Shown: positions 48,940 to 57,688 of the stretch, in pieces
Layout of the letters: every line of letters begins with the position of its first letter
Position numbering within the stretch: the first letter of the stretch is position 1
DNA from: Brachyspira hampsonii
GTDB taxonomy: Bacteria > Spirochaetota > Brachyspiria > Brachyspirales > Brachyspiraceae
Reading direction: 5' to 3'
Assembly: GCF_001746205.1 (NCBI RefSeq)
Contig: NZ_MDCO01000012.1
Location: 372,001-436,000 of the forward strand
Length of the DNA stretch: 64,000 bases
Made by a program: the position numbers and the translations under genes
The notes under the pieces: generated by a model
Told to the model about the DNA's origin: nothing
The model's input: the letters and a program-made list of their open reading frames with translations, nothing else
Database searches by the model: none

Positions 48940-50301
48940 GTGGAAGCTTCATTAATTGTAATATTAGTATTAATTGTTTTATTAGGTTTTGCTACTCAAT
49001 ATGTTATAAAGAGCGGCTCATACCCTATTAAACTGAAAAAAATTGTTCAGGCTTATAATGAACAAAACTATGATGTAGCCATGCGAGAGATTAATACTTT
49101 AGACCCTAAATATAAAAAAGATGCTAATATATTATGGATGACTGCTAATATGTACTATAAACAGCAGCAATATATATTGGCTATGGCAGCCCTTCAAAAT
49201 ATGATAGACGGAGCTTATTTTACAAAAGAATTAACAGAATTGAATGTAAGAGAGTTTTTAGCAAAAATATATGAACAAACAGGAAACAGTAAAAAAGCTA
49301 TAGATGAATATGATATGATTACTAAAATTAGGGATCAGGATTATGATTCATTATATAAAGCAGGACTTGTATGCTATAATTATGAAGAATGGGTTCAGGC
49401 ACAAAAATATTTATCATTAGCTGCGGCACAAAATGACAGCAATCCTCAGCTATTATATATGTTGGCATTTTGTTTTTATAAAATTCGTTCCTATCATGCT
49501 GCTCAGCAGAATATAGAAAAGGCTATTGCTTTAGATAATACAAACCCTCAATATCACCTGCTTTTAGGTGAAATATTATCTTCAAGCAGAGACTTCCAAA
49601 ATGCAATAAAAGAATTAGAAATAGCTTATGAAAGTAATGAAATATCTGATAAAGATGCTATATCTTTGAATCTTGCTAATTCTTATTATGAGATTGGAAA
49701 TTTCAGTAAAGCAAGAGAATATTACGGACAAGTTTTAACTAAAGAAAATATACCAAATGAAAAAGTTGTAGATGAGAGATACAGATATGCTGAAACTTTG
49801 GTAAAAAATAAGCAGTTTGAAGCGGCTGTTAAACAATGGGAAATAATTAAATCTGTAAGAAATATATATTTAGATGTTGATCAAAAATTAAAAACTTATA
49901 GTTCTATTATTGCCAATAATGCATTCAGAACTGCCTTGGAAATGGATATTATAGAATATCTTGAAAAATACTTCTATAGAATATTAACATTAAACGGCTA
50001 TGTAGTTACAGATCATACTAAAAAATCTGACACATTAGTATTCTTTGTAACTATTAAGAAATTCGGTTCTGAAGGACAGTCATATAAGAGTACATTTGCA
50101 TTAGATACTTCAGGATATCCTATGCGTCAGGATACAGTAGATCAGTTTATGGAATATGCAAGACAATACAAAAGTGCTCACTCTTTCTTGATAAGTATAG
50201 GAGATTTCGCACCTAACTTGAAAGTAGATGATACTGTAATGATTATTGAACCTGAAAGATTTGAAGCGATTATTGAAGGTGTTATATCATTCAGCGATTA
50301 A
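48940..50301 (+). CDS. Membrane-anchored TPR protein with a possible nuclease-fold tail
   Basis: 453 residues. GTG start with an AAGGGA site, 14 bases after the previous gene. One N-terminal membrane helix (about 4-24) is followed by TPR-type helical repeats (about 35-330; for example YEEWVQAQKYLSLAAAQN, YHAAQQNIEKAIALD, FSKAREYYGQVL). The C-terminal 110 residues (FFVTIKKFG, then HSFLISIGDF and MIIEPERFEAII) loosely resemble the strand order of Mrr-like restriction-endonuclease folds without a clear catalytic set. The nuclease likeness is tentative. It probably scaffolds a complex at the membrane with the two upstream gene products. Confidence 0.8.
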   Translation: MEASLIVILVLIVLLGFATQYVIKSGSYPIKLKKIVQAYNEQNYDVAMREINTLDPKYKKDANILWMTANMYYKQQQYILAMAALQNMIDGAYFTKELTELNVREFLAKIYEQTGNSKKAIDEYDMITKIRDQDYDSLYKAGLVCYNYEEWVQAQKYLSLAAAQNDSNPQLLYMLAFCFYKIRSYHAAQQNIEKAIALDNTNPQYHLLLGEILSSSRDFQNAIKELEIAYESNEISDKDAISLNLANSYYEIGNFSKAREYYGQVLTKENIPNEKVVDERYRYAETLVKNKQFEAAVKQWEIIKSVRNIYLDVDQKLKTYSSIIANNAFRTALEMDIIEYLEKYFYRILTLNGYVVTDHTKKSDTLVFFVTIKKFGSEGQSYKSTFALDTSGYPMRQDTVDQFMEYARQYKSAHSFLISIGDFAPNLKVDDTVMIIEPERFEAIIEGVISFSD

Positions 50302-50333
50302 TAAACTAATAACTCATTTATTATACTCATTTT

Positions 50334-50366
50334 AAAAAGGTTATGATATAAGTCATAACCTTTTTT
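50334..50366 (+). terminator. Terminator of the ATP-grasp operon
   Basis: AAAAAGGTTATGA pairs with TCATAACC and a T run across a 6-base loop, 33 bases after the last stop. Flanking A and T runs would also serve the converging tsf transcript. Confidence 0.9.
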
Positions 50367-50443
50367 GTTTTTATAAAAATAAAACGGATTACTATTAAAA
50401 AAATAATAATCCGCTTAATTTTTTATTTTAAGTTATTGTTTAA

Positions 50444-51298
50444 TTATAAACCTAATGCAACAATTACAAAGTTTTTGATAGTTGCTTGAGAACCTGCTTC
50501 TTTAGATATTTCATCTATCAAACTTTTAATAGTGATTTTATTATCAGTAAATAATTTTTGATCTATAAGAACGCTTTCAGAATACCAAGAATTCATTTTA
50601 CCATCAACAATTTTTTCTATCATGTTTTCTGGTTTTCCTGCATCTCTTACTTGTTTTTCAAAGATTTCTTTCTGTTCTTTAACAGCATTAGGGTCTATTC
50701 CTTCCCTATTCAAAGCTAGAGGTTTTTCACTAGCAACATGCATAGCTATTTGATCTGCTATTTCCAAACATTTACCTTTAGGCTTAACATCAAATTCCAC
50801 TATAGCAACAAGTTTATTATTGAAGTGAGCATAAGTACCAAAAAAGCCGTCTGTTTTCATAACTTTAGCTTCAGCAAGTACAGTTTTTTCACCCCATTTT
50901 TGTATGCCCTCATTTATCATACCTTGAATAGTATCACCATTAGAACCTTTAGCATTTAGAACTGTTTCTACTGATACATCATCTAAACCCATAGCAGTAT
51001 TAGCAATTTCTTTAGCTAAATTGATGAATAATTCATTTTTAGCAACAAAATCAGTTTCGCATTGAAGTTCTATACAAGCAGCTTTAGTTCTATCATCATT
51101 AATGCAAAAACCTATAGAACCCTCTTTAACAATACGTTCGTTCTTTTTAGCAGCAACAGCCGCACCTTTTTCTTTAAGAAGGCGAATAGCTTTATCCATA
51201 TCGCCGTCAGTTTCCTGAAGAGCTTTTTTACAGTCCATTATACCTACGCCGGTACGCTCTCTAAGCTCTTTAATAGTATCCATACTAATATTTGCCAT
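50444..51298 (-). CDS. tsf: Translation elongation factor Ts
   Basis: Nucleotide-exchange factor for EF-Tu; 284 residues, normal length. The N-terminal UBA-like domain has the invariant LRERTGVGIMDCKKAL; the core has CETDFVAKN, the EF-Tu contact region. A TTG at 51301 is in frame, but the ATG at 51298 has AGGA 8 bases upstream and matches the usual N-terminus MANIS. It follows rpsB by about 50 bases in the classic rpsB-tsf order. Confidence 0.97.
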   Translation of the reverse strand: MANISMDTIKELRERTGVGIMDCKKALQETDGDMDKAIRLLKEKGAAVAAKKNERIVKEGSIGFCINDDRTKAACIELQCETDFVAKNELFINLAKEIANTAMGLDDVSVETVLNAKGSNGDTIQGMINEGIQKWGEKTVLAEAKVMKTDGFFGTYAHFNNKLVAIVEFDVKPKGKCLEIADQIAMHVASEKPLALNREGIDPNAVKEQKEIFEKQVRDAGKPENMIEKIVDGKMNSWYSESVLIDQKLFTDNKITIKSLIDEISKEAGSQATIKNFVIVALGL

Positions 51299-51347
51299 CA
51301 ATTTTTTCCTTTATATTAAATATTTTATTATTAACAAATTATATTAA

Positions 51348-52163
51348 TTATTCATCATCTTCTTGAGAAACACCATATTTTTCAGCAACAGCCTCAGCAG
51401 CTTCTGTAGCACTATTATCGTAAACTTCTTCAGCAGGCTCTTCAGAAGAACTGTCATGCTTAGCTAATGTTTCTTTTCCTGCTTCATTCTGACCTTCTAT
51501 AACAGCAGAAGCAACAACACCTGCAAATAAACTTATAGCTCTTATAGCATCATCATTTCCAGGTATAGGATAATCTATAACTTCAGGGTTACAGTTAGTA
51601 TCAACAACTGCAACAACAGGTATTCCTAGTTTTCTAGCTTCGCTTACAGCAATGGCTTCCTGCATAGGATCTATTACGAAAAGCATATCTGGTAAGTTTT
51701 CCATATCTTTAATACCTGCAAAGTTTTTTTCTAATCTTTCTTTTTCTTTAAGAAGAAGTATAACCTCTTTTTTAGGAAGTTTATCAAAAGTACCGTCAAC
51801 TTCTTCTTTTTCTATTTTTTTAAGTCTTGCAATACTTTTTTTAATAGTAGCAAAATTTGTAAGCATACCTCCTAACCAGCGATTATTAACATAATACATA
51901 TCGCATTTTTCAGCAGCTTCTTTGATGCTTTGAGATGCTTGTTTTTTAGTGCCAACGAAAAGAACATTTCCGCCGTTTCTAGCCATTTCTTTTACTGCTT
52001 CATGAGCTTTTTTAACATAAGTTAAAGTTTTCATAAGGTCAATGATATAAATATCATTTCTCTCTTGGAAAATAAAAGGTTTCATTCTAGGATCCCATTT
52101 TCTAGTTGGGTGTCCGAAATGTACGCCTGCCTCTAAAAGGTCTTTCATAACTGGTAATGACAT
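51348..52163 (-). CDS. rpsB: 30S ribosomal protein S2
   Basis: 271 residues. The start [25 protein letters not shown], of which HFGH is diagnostic, together with [13 protein letters not shown] and the later [12 protein letters not shown] block, identifies S2. The C-terminal 40 residues are an acidic, Ala/Glu-rich extension beyond the conserved core. An AGGATAT site precedes the ATG. A leader of about 200 bases with a strong hairpin lies upstream. Confidence 0.98.
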   Translation of the reverse strand: MSLPVMKDLLEAGVHFGHPTRKWDPRMKPFIFQERNDIYIIDLMKTLTYVKKAHEAVKEMARNGGNVLFVGTKKQASQSIKEAAEKCDMYYVNNRWLGGMLTNFATIKKSIARLKKIEKEEVDGTFDKLPKKEVILLLKEKERLEKNFAGIKDMENLPDMLFVIDPMQEAIAVSEARKLGIPVVAVVDTNCNPEVIDYPIPGNDDAIRAISLFAGVVASAVIEGQNEAGKETLAKHDSSSEEPAEEVYDNSATEAAEAVAEKYGVSQEDDE

Positions 52164-52184
52164 AACATATCCTTTAAAATAAAA

Positions 52185-52210
52185 ATAGAGTACCGATTAA
52201 GGCACCCTAT
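52185..52210 (-). promoter_or_regulatory. Hairpin in the rpsB leader, attenuator-like
   Basis: On the minus strand, ATAGGGTGCC pairs with GGTACTCTAT (10 pairs, two of them G-T) over the loop TTAATC and is followed by TTTTTATTTT, only about 20 bases before the rpsB start. It looks like a terminator placed directly ahead of the ribosome site, which suggests attenuation or S2/EF-Ts autoregulation. Confidence 0.6.
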
Positions 52211-52374
52211 CCATAAATTTCATATATAAACATTAGTATCATAAAAATCATAATGCTTTGATTACTAAATTAAGTAACAATGTCTTTTTTATATTCTATA
52301 TTTTTAGAAATTATAAAATAATTAAGAACATTTTGCTATTATGGAAAAGTTTACCAACATAATCGGTTTACTGT

Positions 52375-52402
52375 ATATTACCATAATATAAAAAAAAGTC
52401 AA
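52375..52402 (-). promoter_or_regulatory. Putative promoter of rpsB-tsf
   Basis: On the minus strand, TTGACT (52397-52402), 16 bases, TAATAT (52375-52380), starting just after the stop of the upstream kinase gene. It would give a leader of about 205 bases. The rest of 52211-52374 holds no gene. Confidence 0.55.
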
Positions 52403-52411
52403 TTACAAATA

Positions 52412-53368
52412 TCAATTATTTCTAAAAAATAAAGCGGCACATCCCAAAACACCTGCATCATTTCCTAAAGAAGCGGGTTTTATTTCAAAATTATTAACCA
52501 TCATTCTAAGCCCATAATTTCTAACACCTTTATTAATATGCTCTATCATCATATCAAAATCTTTACAAAGTCCTCCTCCTATAAGAACCAAATCCAAATC
52601 AAGCATATTCAAAGCCTGTGCTATAGACATACCTAAATAATAAGAACATTCAGCAATAGTTTCTTTAGCAAGTTCATCTCCTTTTTTGGCAGCATCAAAT
52701 AAAGCCTTTGCCTTACCTTTATCTAACTCTTCATAAGTAAGAGATGTAGGAATAACTCCTTTATGAATTTTCTGCTTAGCCATAGCAATAAATCCTGTAG
52801 CTGATGCATATCTTTCTATACAGCCGCTTGAACCGCAATTACATTTATCACCGTCAGGAACTACAAATACATGACCAATCTCACCAGCTCCGCCCAAAGA
52901 ACCTGTAAATAATTGTCCGTTAAGTACAAATCCGCCCCCAACTCCTGTTCCAAGCGTAATAAACATTACAGATTGATAATCCTTTTCTTTACCGCTTCCA
53001 TATTTTGCTTCTCCTAAAGCAGCCATACTAGCATCATTAGCAGTTCTTGTAGGCAAATTAAATTTATCTCCAATGTCTGAAAATTTTAATCCTTTAAGTC
53101 CAGGTATATTTTCAGCTCCTCCCATATGAAGTGTTTCTCTATTCATAACTCCCGGACAGTCTATTCCTAAACCAACTGCTTTATAATCATTAGGTATATT
53201 GATTTTTAATTTTTCAACAAATTCTGTAATAACCTTTTTATGTTCCTCTGTTGTATGACTAGGATTTACATCAAAATTATCTTTATATAAAATATTGCCG
53301 TTTTCTTCTATAACAGCTCCTTTCATAGATGTTCCGCCAATATCTATAGCTATAACTGCTTCTTTCAT
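52412..53368 (-). CDS. ROK-family sugar kinase (glucokinase-like)
   Basis: 318 residues. It phosphorylates a hexose with ATP in the cytoplasm. The phosphate loop is AIDIGGTSMKGAVI, the active-site region includes GIDCPGVMN and NDASMAALGEAKYG, and the ROK zinc motif is CNCGSSGCIERYAS. GEIGHVFV carries the sugar-binding His. Glucose is the commonest substrate, but ROK kinases also act on N-acetylglucosamine or N-acetylmannosamine, and a sialidase gene lies close by. AGGAG site before the ATG. Confidence 0.93.
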   Translation of the reverse strand: MKEAVIAIDIGGTSMKGAVIEENGNILYKDNFDVNPSHTTEEHKKVITEFVEKLKINIPNDYKAVGLGIDCPGVMNRETLHMGGAENIPGLKGLKFSDIGDKFNLPTRTANDASMAALGEAKYGSGKEKDYQSVMFITLGTGVGGGFVLNGQLFTGSLGGAGEIGHVFVVPDGDKCNCGSSGCIERYASATGFIAMAKQKIHKGVIPTSLTYEELDKGKAKALFDAAKKGDELAKETIAECSYYLGMSIAQALNMLDLDLVLIGGGLCKDFDMMIEHINKGVRNYGLRMMVNNFEIKPASLGNDAGVLGCAALFFRNN

Positions 53369-53449
53369 AATTTAAAACTCCTAGTTTATTTATTTTTTAT
53401 AATTGTAGTATTAAGAATATAAATTGTCAAGAATAAAAATAAATTCTAA

Positions 53450-54472
53450 CTATCTCTGTATGCGTCCTGAAGCGTCCCCATTATAAACTGTCATAACCTC
53501 ATCAATAGTTACAATATTAAAATCACCATCAATAGAATGTTTCAAACAGCTGGCAGCCGCAGCAAATTCTAATGCTTCTCTGTCATCTTTGCCATTTAAA
53601 AGTGAATATATAAGTCCGGCAGCAAAACTATCTCCGCCTCCTACTCTATCCACTATTTTTATTAAATACTCTTTTGAAAAGAAATACTCTTCTCCATTAT
53701 AAAGCATACAAGACCATAGATTCTCACTTGCCGAAATGGAACCTCTCAAAGCAATTCCAACTTTTTTTACTTTAAATCTATTCACTATTTCTTTAGCTAC
53801 ATCTTTATAGCCTTCATGAGATAATTTACCCTCTATAATATTACTGTCTTTTGCTTTAATACCAAATACTTTTTCAGCATCTTCTTCATTGGCAATACAT
53901 ATATCAACATAAGGCATTAATTTGCTCATAGTTTCATTAGCTTCTTTTGATGTCCATAATTTTTTTCTGTAATTTAAATCTAAACTAATTGTAATGTTTT
54001 TTTCTTTAGCTTTTTTGCAAGCCTCAATACAAACTTCAGAAACATTTTTACCAAGTGCCGGAGTTATTCCCGTAAGGTGAAACCATTTAGCTCCATCAAA
54101 AATTTTATCCCAATCAAAATCTTCTTTAGTACACTTAGATATTGAGGAATTAGTCCTATCATATATAACTTTAGAACCTCTTTGACTCGCACCTTTTTCA
54201 AGAAAGTATATACCTATTCTATCTCCGCCTAAAACTATATTCGATACATCAACACCATATCTTCTTAATTCATTGATGCACGATTGACCTATATCATTAT
54301 TAGGAAGTTTAGTAACAAATGAAGCATCAACTCCGAAATTAGATAAGGCAAAAGCAACATTAGCCTCGCCTCCTCCAAATCTTACATCATAAGAATTAGC
54401 CTGTACAAACCTTAAATTTGAAGGAGGAGAAAGCCTTAACATTATTTCCCCAAAAGTTATAACTTCTGACAT
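53450..54472 (-). CDS. kdgK: PfkB-family kinase, probably 2-keto-3-deoxygluconate kinase
   Basis: 340 residues. The N-terminal EVITFGEIMLRLSPP with RFGGGEANVAFAL is typical of KDG kinases, and the C-terminal signature RVGGGDSFAAGLIYSLL has the catalytic Asp. It makes 2-keto-3-deoxy-6-phosphogluconate for the Entner-Doudoroff aldolase, feeding sugar acids into glycolysis. A fructokinase or other PfkB sugar kinase is the alternative. It lies 81 bases upstream of the ROK kinase on the same strand. Confidence 0.82.
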   Translation of the reverse strand: MSEVITFGEIMLRLSPPSNLRFVQANSYDVRFGGGEANVAFALSNFGVDASFVTKLPNNDIGQSCINELRRYGVDVSNIVLGGDRIGIYFLEKGASQRGSKVIYDRTNSSISKCTKEDFDWDKIFDGAKWFHLTGITPALGKNVSEVCIEACKKAKEKNITISLDLNYRKKLWTSKEANETMSKLMPYVDICIANEEDAEKVFGIKAKDSNIIEGKLSHEGYKDVAKEIVNRFKVKKVGIALRGSISASENLWSCMLYNGEEYFFSKEYLIKIVDRVGGGDSFAAGLIYSLLNGKDDREALEFAAAASCLKHSIDGDFNIVTIDEVMTVYNGDASGRIQR

Positions 54473-54498
54473 AAAAAATCCTTTAATAAATCACATAA

Positions 54499-54535
54499 TT
54501 AACATAATAGTACATTATATTTATAATTATTTCAA
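54499..54535 (-). promoter_or_regulatory. Putative kdgK promoter with the shared 10-mer
   Basis: On the minus strand, TTGAAA (54530-54535), 17 bases, TACTAT (54507-54512). The 10-mer ATTATGTTAA (54499-54508 on the minus strand) overlaps the end of the -10 box, as it does at the giant gene and near yaaR. Confidence 0.4.
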
Positions 54536-54550
54536 TAAAATTCTATAAAT

Positions 54551-54585
54551 AAAAAAAGAAAGGAAATAAATTCCTTTCTTTTTTT
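54551..54585 (-). terminator. Terminator of the sialidase gene
   Basis: Stem AAAGAAAGGAA / TTCCTTTCTTT with flanking A and T runs, 22 bases after the stop codon. Confidence 0.85.
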
Positions 54586-54606
54586 ATACTTTTATATAAT
54601 ATTAAA

Positions 54607-56040
54607 TTACCATCTTCTCATTATAGCAGTTTTATCTGGAGGTGTATAAGCATCTTTTCCATCTGTAAGCCATCTTAAATTAAATCTTCTAAATACAATA
54701 TTATAAAGTTCCTTAGTTGCATTCTGAGGTAAGTTTGCCTGCCCGCCCTGTTCCTCACTAAGAGTGACTATAGTACCATCATTTAATCTTGCCAATGCTG
54801 CATATCCAGCTCTTCCAGAATTTAAAACTCTTTGTTTTTCCCAGGACATACCTTCATCATAACTTATAAAAGCAGTTAGGTTTCTTCTATCTGCATTAGA
54901 ATCCAATGCTAAATGTATAAGTCTATTTTTATCATAACCGTATTTAGTAGAAGTAAATAAAATACCCTCAGCATTACAAGCTCCGTCATAAAAATTACCT
55001 GTAGGAGTAATTTCTTCCCATTGAGAACCTAATTCAGCAACAGACCTGAACCATACTCTTTTCTTTTCTTTAGTTCGCCAATCTCCAGAACGAACTGACA
55101 ATAAAATTCTCCCGTCATTTAACTGAGTAACAACTTTAGGTTCATTTTGAGTCCCTGATTTTCTTTTAGCTATACTTCTAACTGTCCAAGTATTACCATT
55201 ATCAGTAGAAACTATGACAGCAGCCGCTACCGTATTATTTCCAGTTCCTTTATTTACAAGCATAGCCCCCATTAAAGTTCCATTAGCAAGTCTTGCTCCT
55301 GTACCAGAAGCTGCAAATCCTCTATCATAACCAGACAATAACCCCTGTCCAAAACTATTAACATTTCCTTCAGCAAGTTTCCAATCGCTCCAACTAATTC
55401 CATCATCAACACTTCTTGATACCATAATTTTTGACCCGCCAAATTCTTGTTTTTCCTGTGCATATGCCCCTCCAGCAGCACATAAAACCACTAAATCTCC
55501 ATTAGCACATGAAAAAAATAGTGAATCGCCATGAGCATCATTAGCACTTGTTGCAAGAGGTGGAATGATTATCTCAGGTCCCCAGCTTTTACCTCCATCT
55601 TCACTTCTTTTTACAACAATATCTATAGCTTTTGAATTAGCGAAACCAACATCTTCATAGCTATTTTTTCTGCTGTCTGCAACTGCTATTATGGTATTTT
55701 TTTCTGAAACTGTTATTCCCGGTATTCTATATATATGTTTAGGACTATTTTGATTATTATTATTTACCTCACTTGTAAAAATTAGAGTCTGCTCCATAAA
55801 AGGTTCAATTTGTTCTTCAGGATCTAAAAACCATTCAGGTTCATTCTCATCATTAGGATTTTCTATAGGAGGAATAATTGGAGGATCTATAGGAGTTGTT
55901 ACTTCTCCTCCTCCAATATTTTCACTGCTTCCATTATTATTAGGATTAAAAGGATTTAATCTCTTAGAACATGAAATTATAACAAACATAAAAAACACAA
56001 TCACTATACAAATCAACAAAAGAAAACGTTTGACTTTCAT
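54607..56040 (-). CDS. Exo-alpha-sialidase lipoprotein (GH33)
   Basis: 477 residues. It releases terminal sialic acids from host glycoconjugates. A signal peptide ends in the lipobox IISC, followed by a Pro/Asn-rich linker (about 30-75), so the catalytic domain is held off the membrane. The arginine motif is YRIPGI. Four Asp-boxes are visible: SEDGGKSWG, SVDDGISWS, STDNGNTWT and SYDEGMSWE, the hallmark of the six-bladed sialidase propeller. A TTG at 56061 overlaps the GAAAGG ribosome site; the ATG at 56040 is preferred. Single gene, divergent from an outer-membrane protein gene. Confidence 0.93.
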   Translation of the reverse strand: MKVKRFLLLICIVIVFFMFVIISCSKRLNPFNPNNNGSSENIGGGEVTTPIDPPIIPPIENPNDENEPEWFLDPEEQIEPFMEQTLIFTSEVNNNNQNSPKHIYRIPGITVSEKNTIIAVADSRKNSYEDVGFANSKAIDIVVKRSEDGGKSWGPEIIIPPLATSANDAHGDSLFFSCANGDLVVLCAAGGAYAQEKQEFGGSKIMVSRSVDDGISWSDWKLAEGNVNSFGQGLLSGYDRGFAASGTGARLANGTLMGAMLVNKGTGNNTVAAAVIVSTDNGNTWTVRSIAKRKSGTQNEPKVVTQLNDGRILLSVRSGDWRTKEKKRVWFRSVAELGSQWEEITPTGNFYDGACNAEGILFTSTKYGYDKNRLIHLALDSNADRRNLTAFISYDEGMSWEKQRVLNSGRAGYAALARLNDGTIVTLSEEQGGQANLPQNATKELYNIVFRRFNLRWLTDGKDAYTPPDKTAIMRRW

Positions 56041-56212
56041 TTTTACATACCTTTCCAACAATAGATAATTTATTTTTCATAAATAAGTAATTAAAATATA
56101 ACAAAATATAACAAAAAGTAAAGATATTTTTTCAAAATAATTTTTTTATTGACTATAATTAAAAAATTATTAACATTATATAATTAATATTAGAAATTTT
56201 ATTGGAGTTTAT

Positions 56213-56884
56213 ATGTTCAAGAAAAGAATATTTACATTAATCATATTATTTATAATGATATGTAAAACAACATTTACACAAGTAAAAGGAGGTTTTGAAG
56301 CAATAGTTAATATTCCATTAGGTATGGGTATTACCGTTATTCATAAAAATGTAGAAGTTCAGGGTAACCCTAAGGGCAAAGTCAATTTTCAAGGCGGTAT
56401 TGAGGCAAATTTGGGGTATATGTTTCAAATAAAGGAAAAAATGGGATTTAGTTTATTAGGGGTATTGGGATACAGCTATACTGAAACTAAATATTCTAAA
56501 TATAATAATACAGTAAGATACAAATTTATAGATAATGATCTGTACTTTGGTATAATGCCTAAATTTAATTTTTATTCTTGTTCAATAGGATTAAATGTAG
56601 GATACAAAATTACATTAACTCCAAATTCTTCATATTATACCACTGAAATAGGTGATATAGAAATAAAACATGATATATATGCAAGACTTTATATAAAAGC
56701 TGTATTTGATTATTTATTCTTTGTAGGTATAGATTCAGCAGTTAATTTAGGATTTTATATAGGATACGACTTTGGAAATTATTGGGCTCAGACAAGCAGC
56801 TACTTAAATGTTGTAGAAAATGAAACATTTGGTAATGTGGATATTGGGGTACAATTTGGATATAGATACGGACCTAAATTTTAA
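56213..56884 (+). CDS. Outer-membrane beta-barrel protein
   Basis: 223 residues. The signal peptide ends near FTQ (about 23). The mature part is alternating hydrophobic/aromatic beta-strands rich in Gly and Tyr (MGITVIHKNVEVQG, YSCSIGLNVGYKITLT, GFYIGYDFGNYW) and ends in a C-terminal Phe after YRYGPK, the signature of BAM-inserted barrels. It is small, so probably an 8-10 strand barrel. GGAG site before the ATG. Function unknown. Confidence 0.82.
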   Translation: MFKKRIFTLIILFIMICKTTFTQVKGGFEAIVNIPLGMGITVIHKNVEVQGNPKGKVNFQGGIEANLGYMFQIKEKMGFSLLGVLGYSYTETKYSKYNNTVRYKFIDNDLYFGIMPKFNFYSCSIGLNVGYKITLTPNSSYYTTEIGDIEIKHDIYARLYIKAVFDYLFFVGIDSAVNLGFYIGYDFGNYWAQTSSYLNVVENETFGNVDIGVQFGYRYGPKF

Positions 56885-56892
56885 TAATAAAT

Positions 56893-56930
56893 AAAAAAGC
56901 CTGAATTCTAATTGAATGCAGGCTTTATTT
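56893..56930. terminator. Bidirectional terminator between the barrel gene and cysE
   Basis: AAAGCCTG-A-ATTC pairs with GAAT-G-CAGGCTTT, with A and T runs outside; convergent genes on both sides. Confidence 0.85.
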
Positions 56931-56947
56931 TATACAAAATATATTAA

Positions 56948-57676
56948 TTATACTGACATATTATTATTGAATGTTATCTTTTTATTTTCTTCAACAGACT
57001 CTAAAACTATACAGTTAGCTCCTATAACAGTATTCTCACCTATAGTAGTATTGCCGCCAAATATTGAAGCATTAGCATATATTGTAACATAATCACATAC
57101 TGTAGGATGCCTTTTCTGACCTTCCAAAGATCTGCCATTAGTCAATGATAATGCTCCTAATGTAACACCCTGATATATTTTTACATGATTGCCAATAATA
57201 GTAGTTTCACCTATAACAATGCCTGTACCATGATCTATAAAGAAATAATCGCCTATTTTAGCTCCAGGATGAATATCTATACCTGTTTTTGAATGAGCAA
57301 ATTCAGATATAGTTCTAGCTATTAAATATTCCTTTTGTTTATAAAATATATGTGCTATTCTATAATGAAATATTGCTCTGAATCCGGGATATGTAAATAT
57401 TATTTCATCATAAGATTTTGAAGCAGGATCTGACTGATAAAAAAACTCTAAATCATGTTCTAAACTTACAACAATATCATCAAGCTGTTCTATAAAATCT
57501 AATAAAGAAGAATCATTAGTAACTATTTTCATATAAAGTTTGGCTATACTTTTTTTGACAATATCTCTATTAGGAGTTTCTCTAAAAAAATTAGGAAACA
57601 CATAATCTCTTATAAGTTTAACTATATCCTTGATATCTTTTTGATTAGGCAGTTCATTAAAAGTCTTTAATTTCAT
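56948..57676 (-). CDS. cysE: Serine O-acetyltransferase
   Basis: Makes O-acetylserine from serine and acetyl-CoA, the first step to cysteine. 242 residues. The helical N-terminal domain (about 1-130) is followed by left-handed beta-helix hexapeptide repeats (about 135-230). The active-site blocks GIDIHPGAKIGDYFFIDHGTG and GETTIIGNHVKIYQGVTLGA are intact, including the catalytic His. The C-terminal tail is short and ends in NNNMSV rather than the Ile that docks into CysK. It is 12 bases after cysK in the same operon. Confidence 0.95.
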   Translation of the reverse strand: MKLKTFNELPNQKDIKDIVKLIRDYVFPNFFRETPNRDIVKKSIAKLYMKIVTNDSSLLDFIEQLDDIVVSLEHDLEFFYQSDPASKSYDEIIFTYPGFRAIFHYRIAHIFYKQKEYLIARTISEFAHSKTGIDIHPGAKIGDYFFIDHGTGIVIGETTIIGNHVKIYQGVTLGALSLTNGRSLEGQKRHPTVCDYVTIYANASIFGGNTTIGENTVIGANCIVLESVEENKKITFNNNMSV

Positions 57677-57688
57677 AAAAATACACCA

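Noticed and set aside
55272-55481. Second minus-strand frame inside the sialidase gene
   Set aside because: Alternate-frame overlap within a gene whose Asp-boxes fix the true frame.
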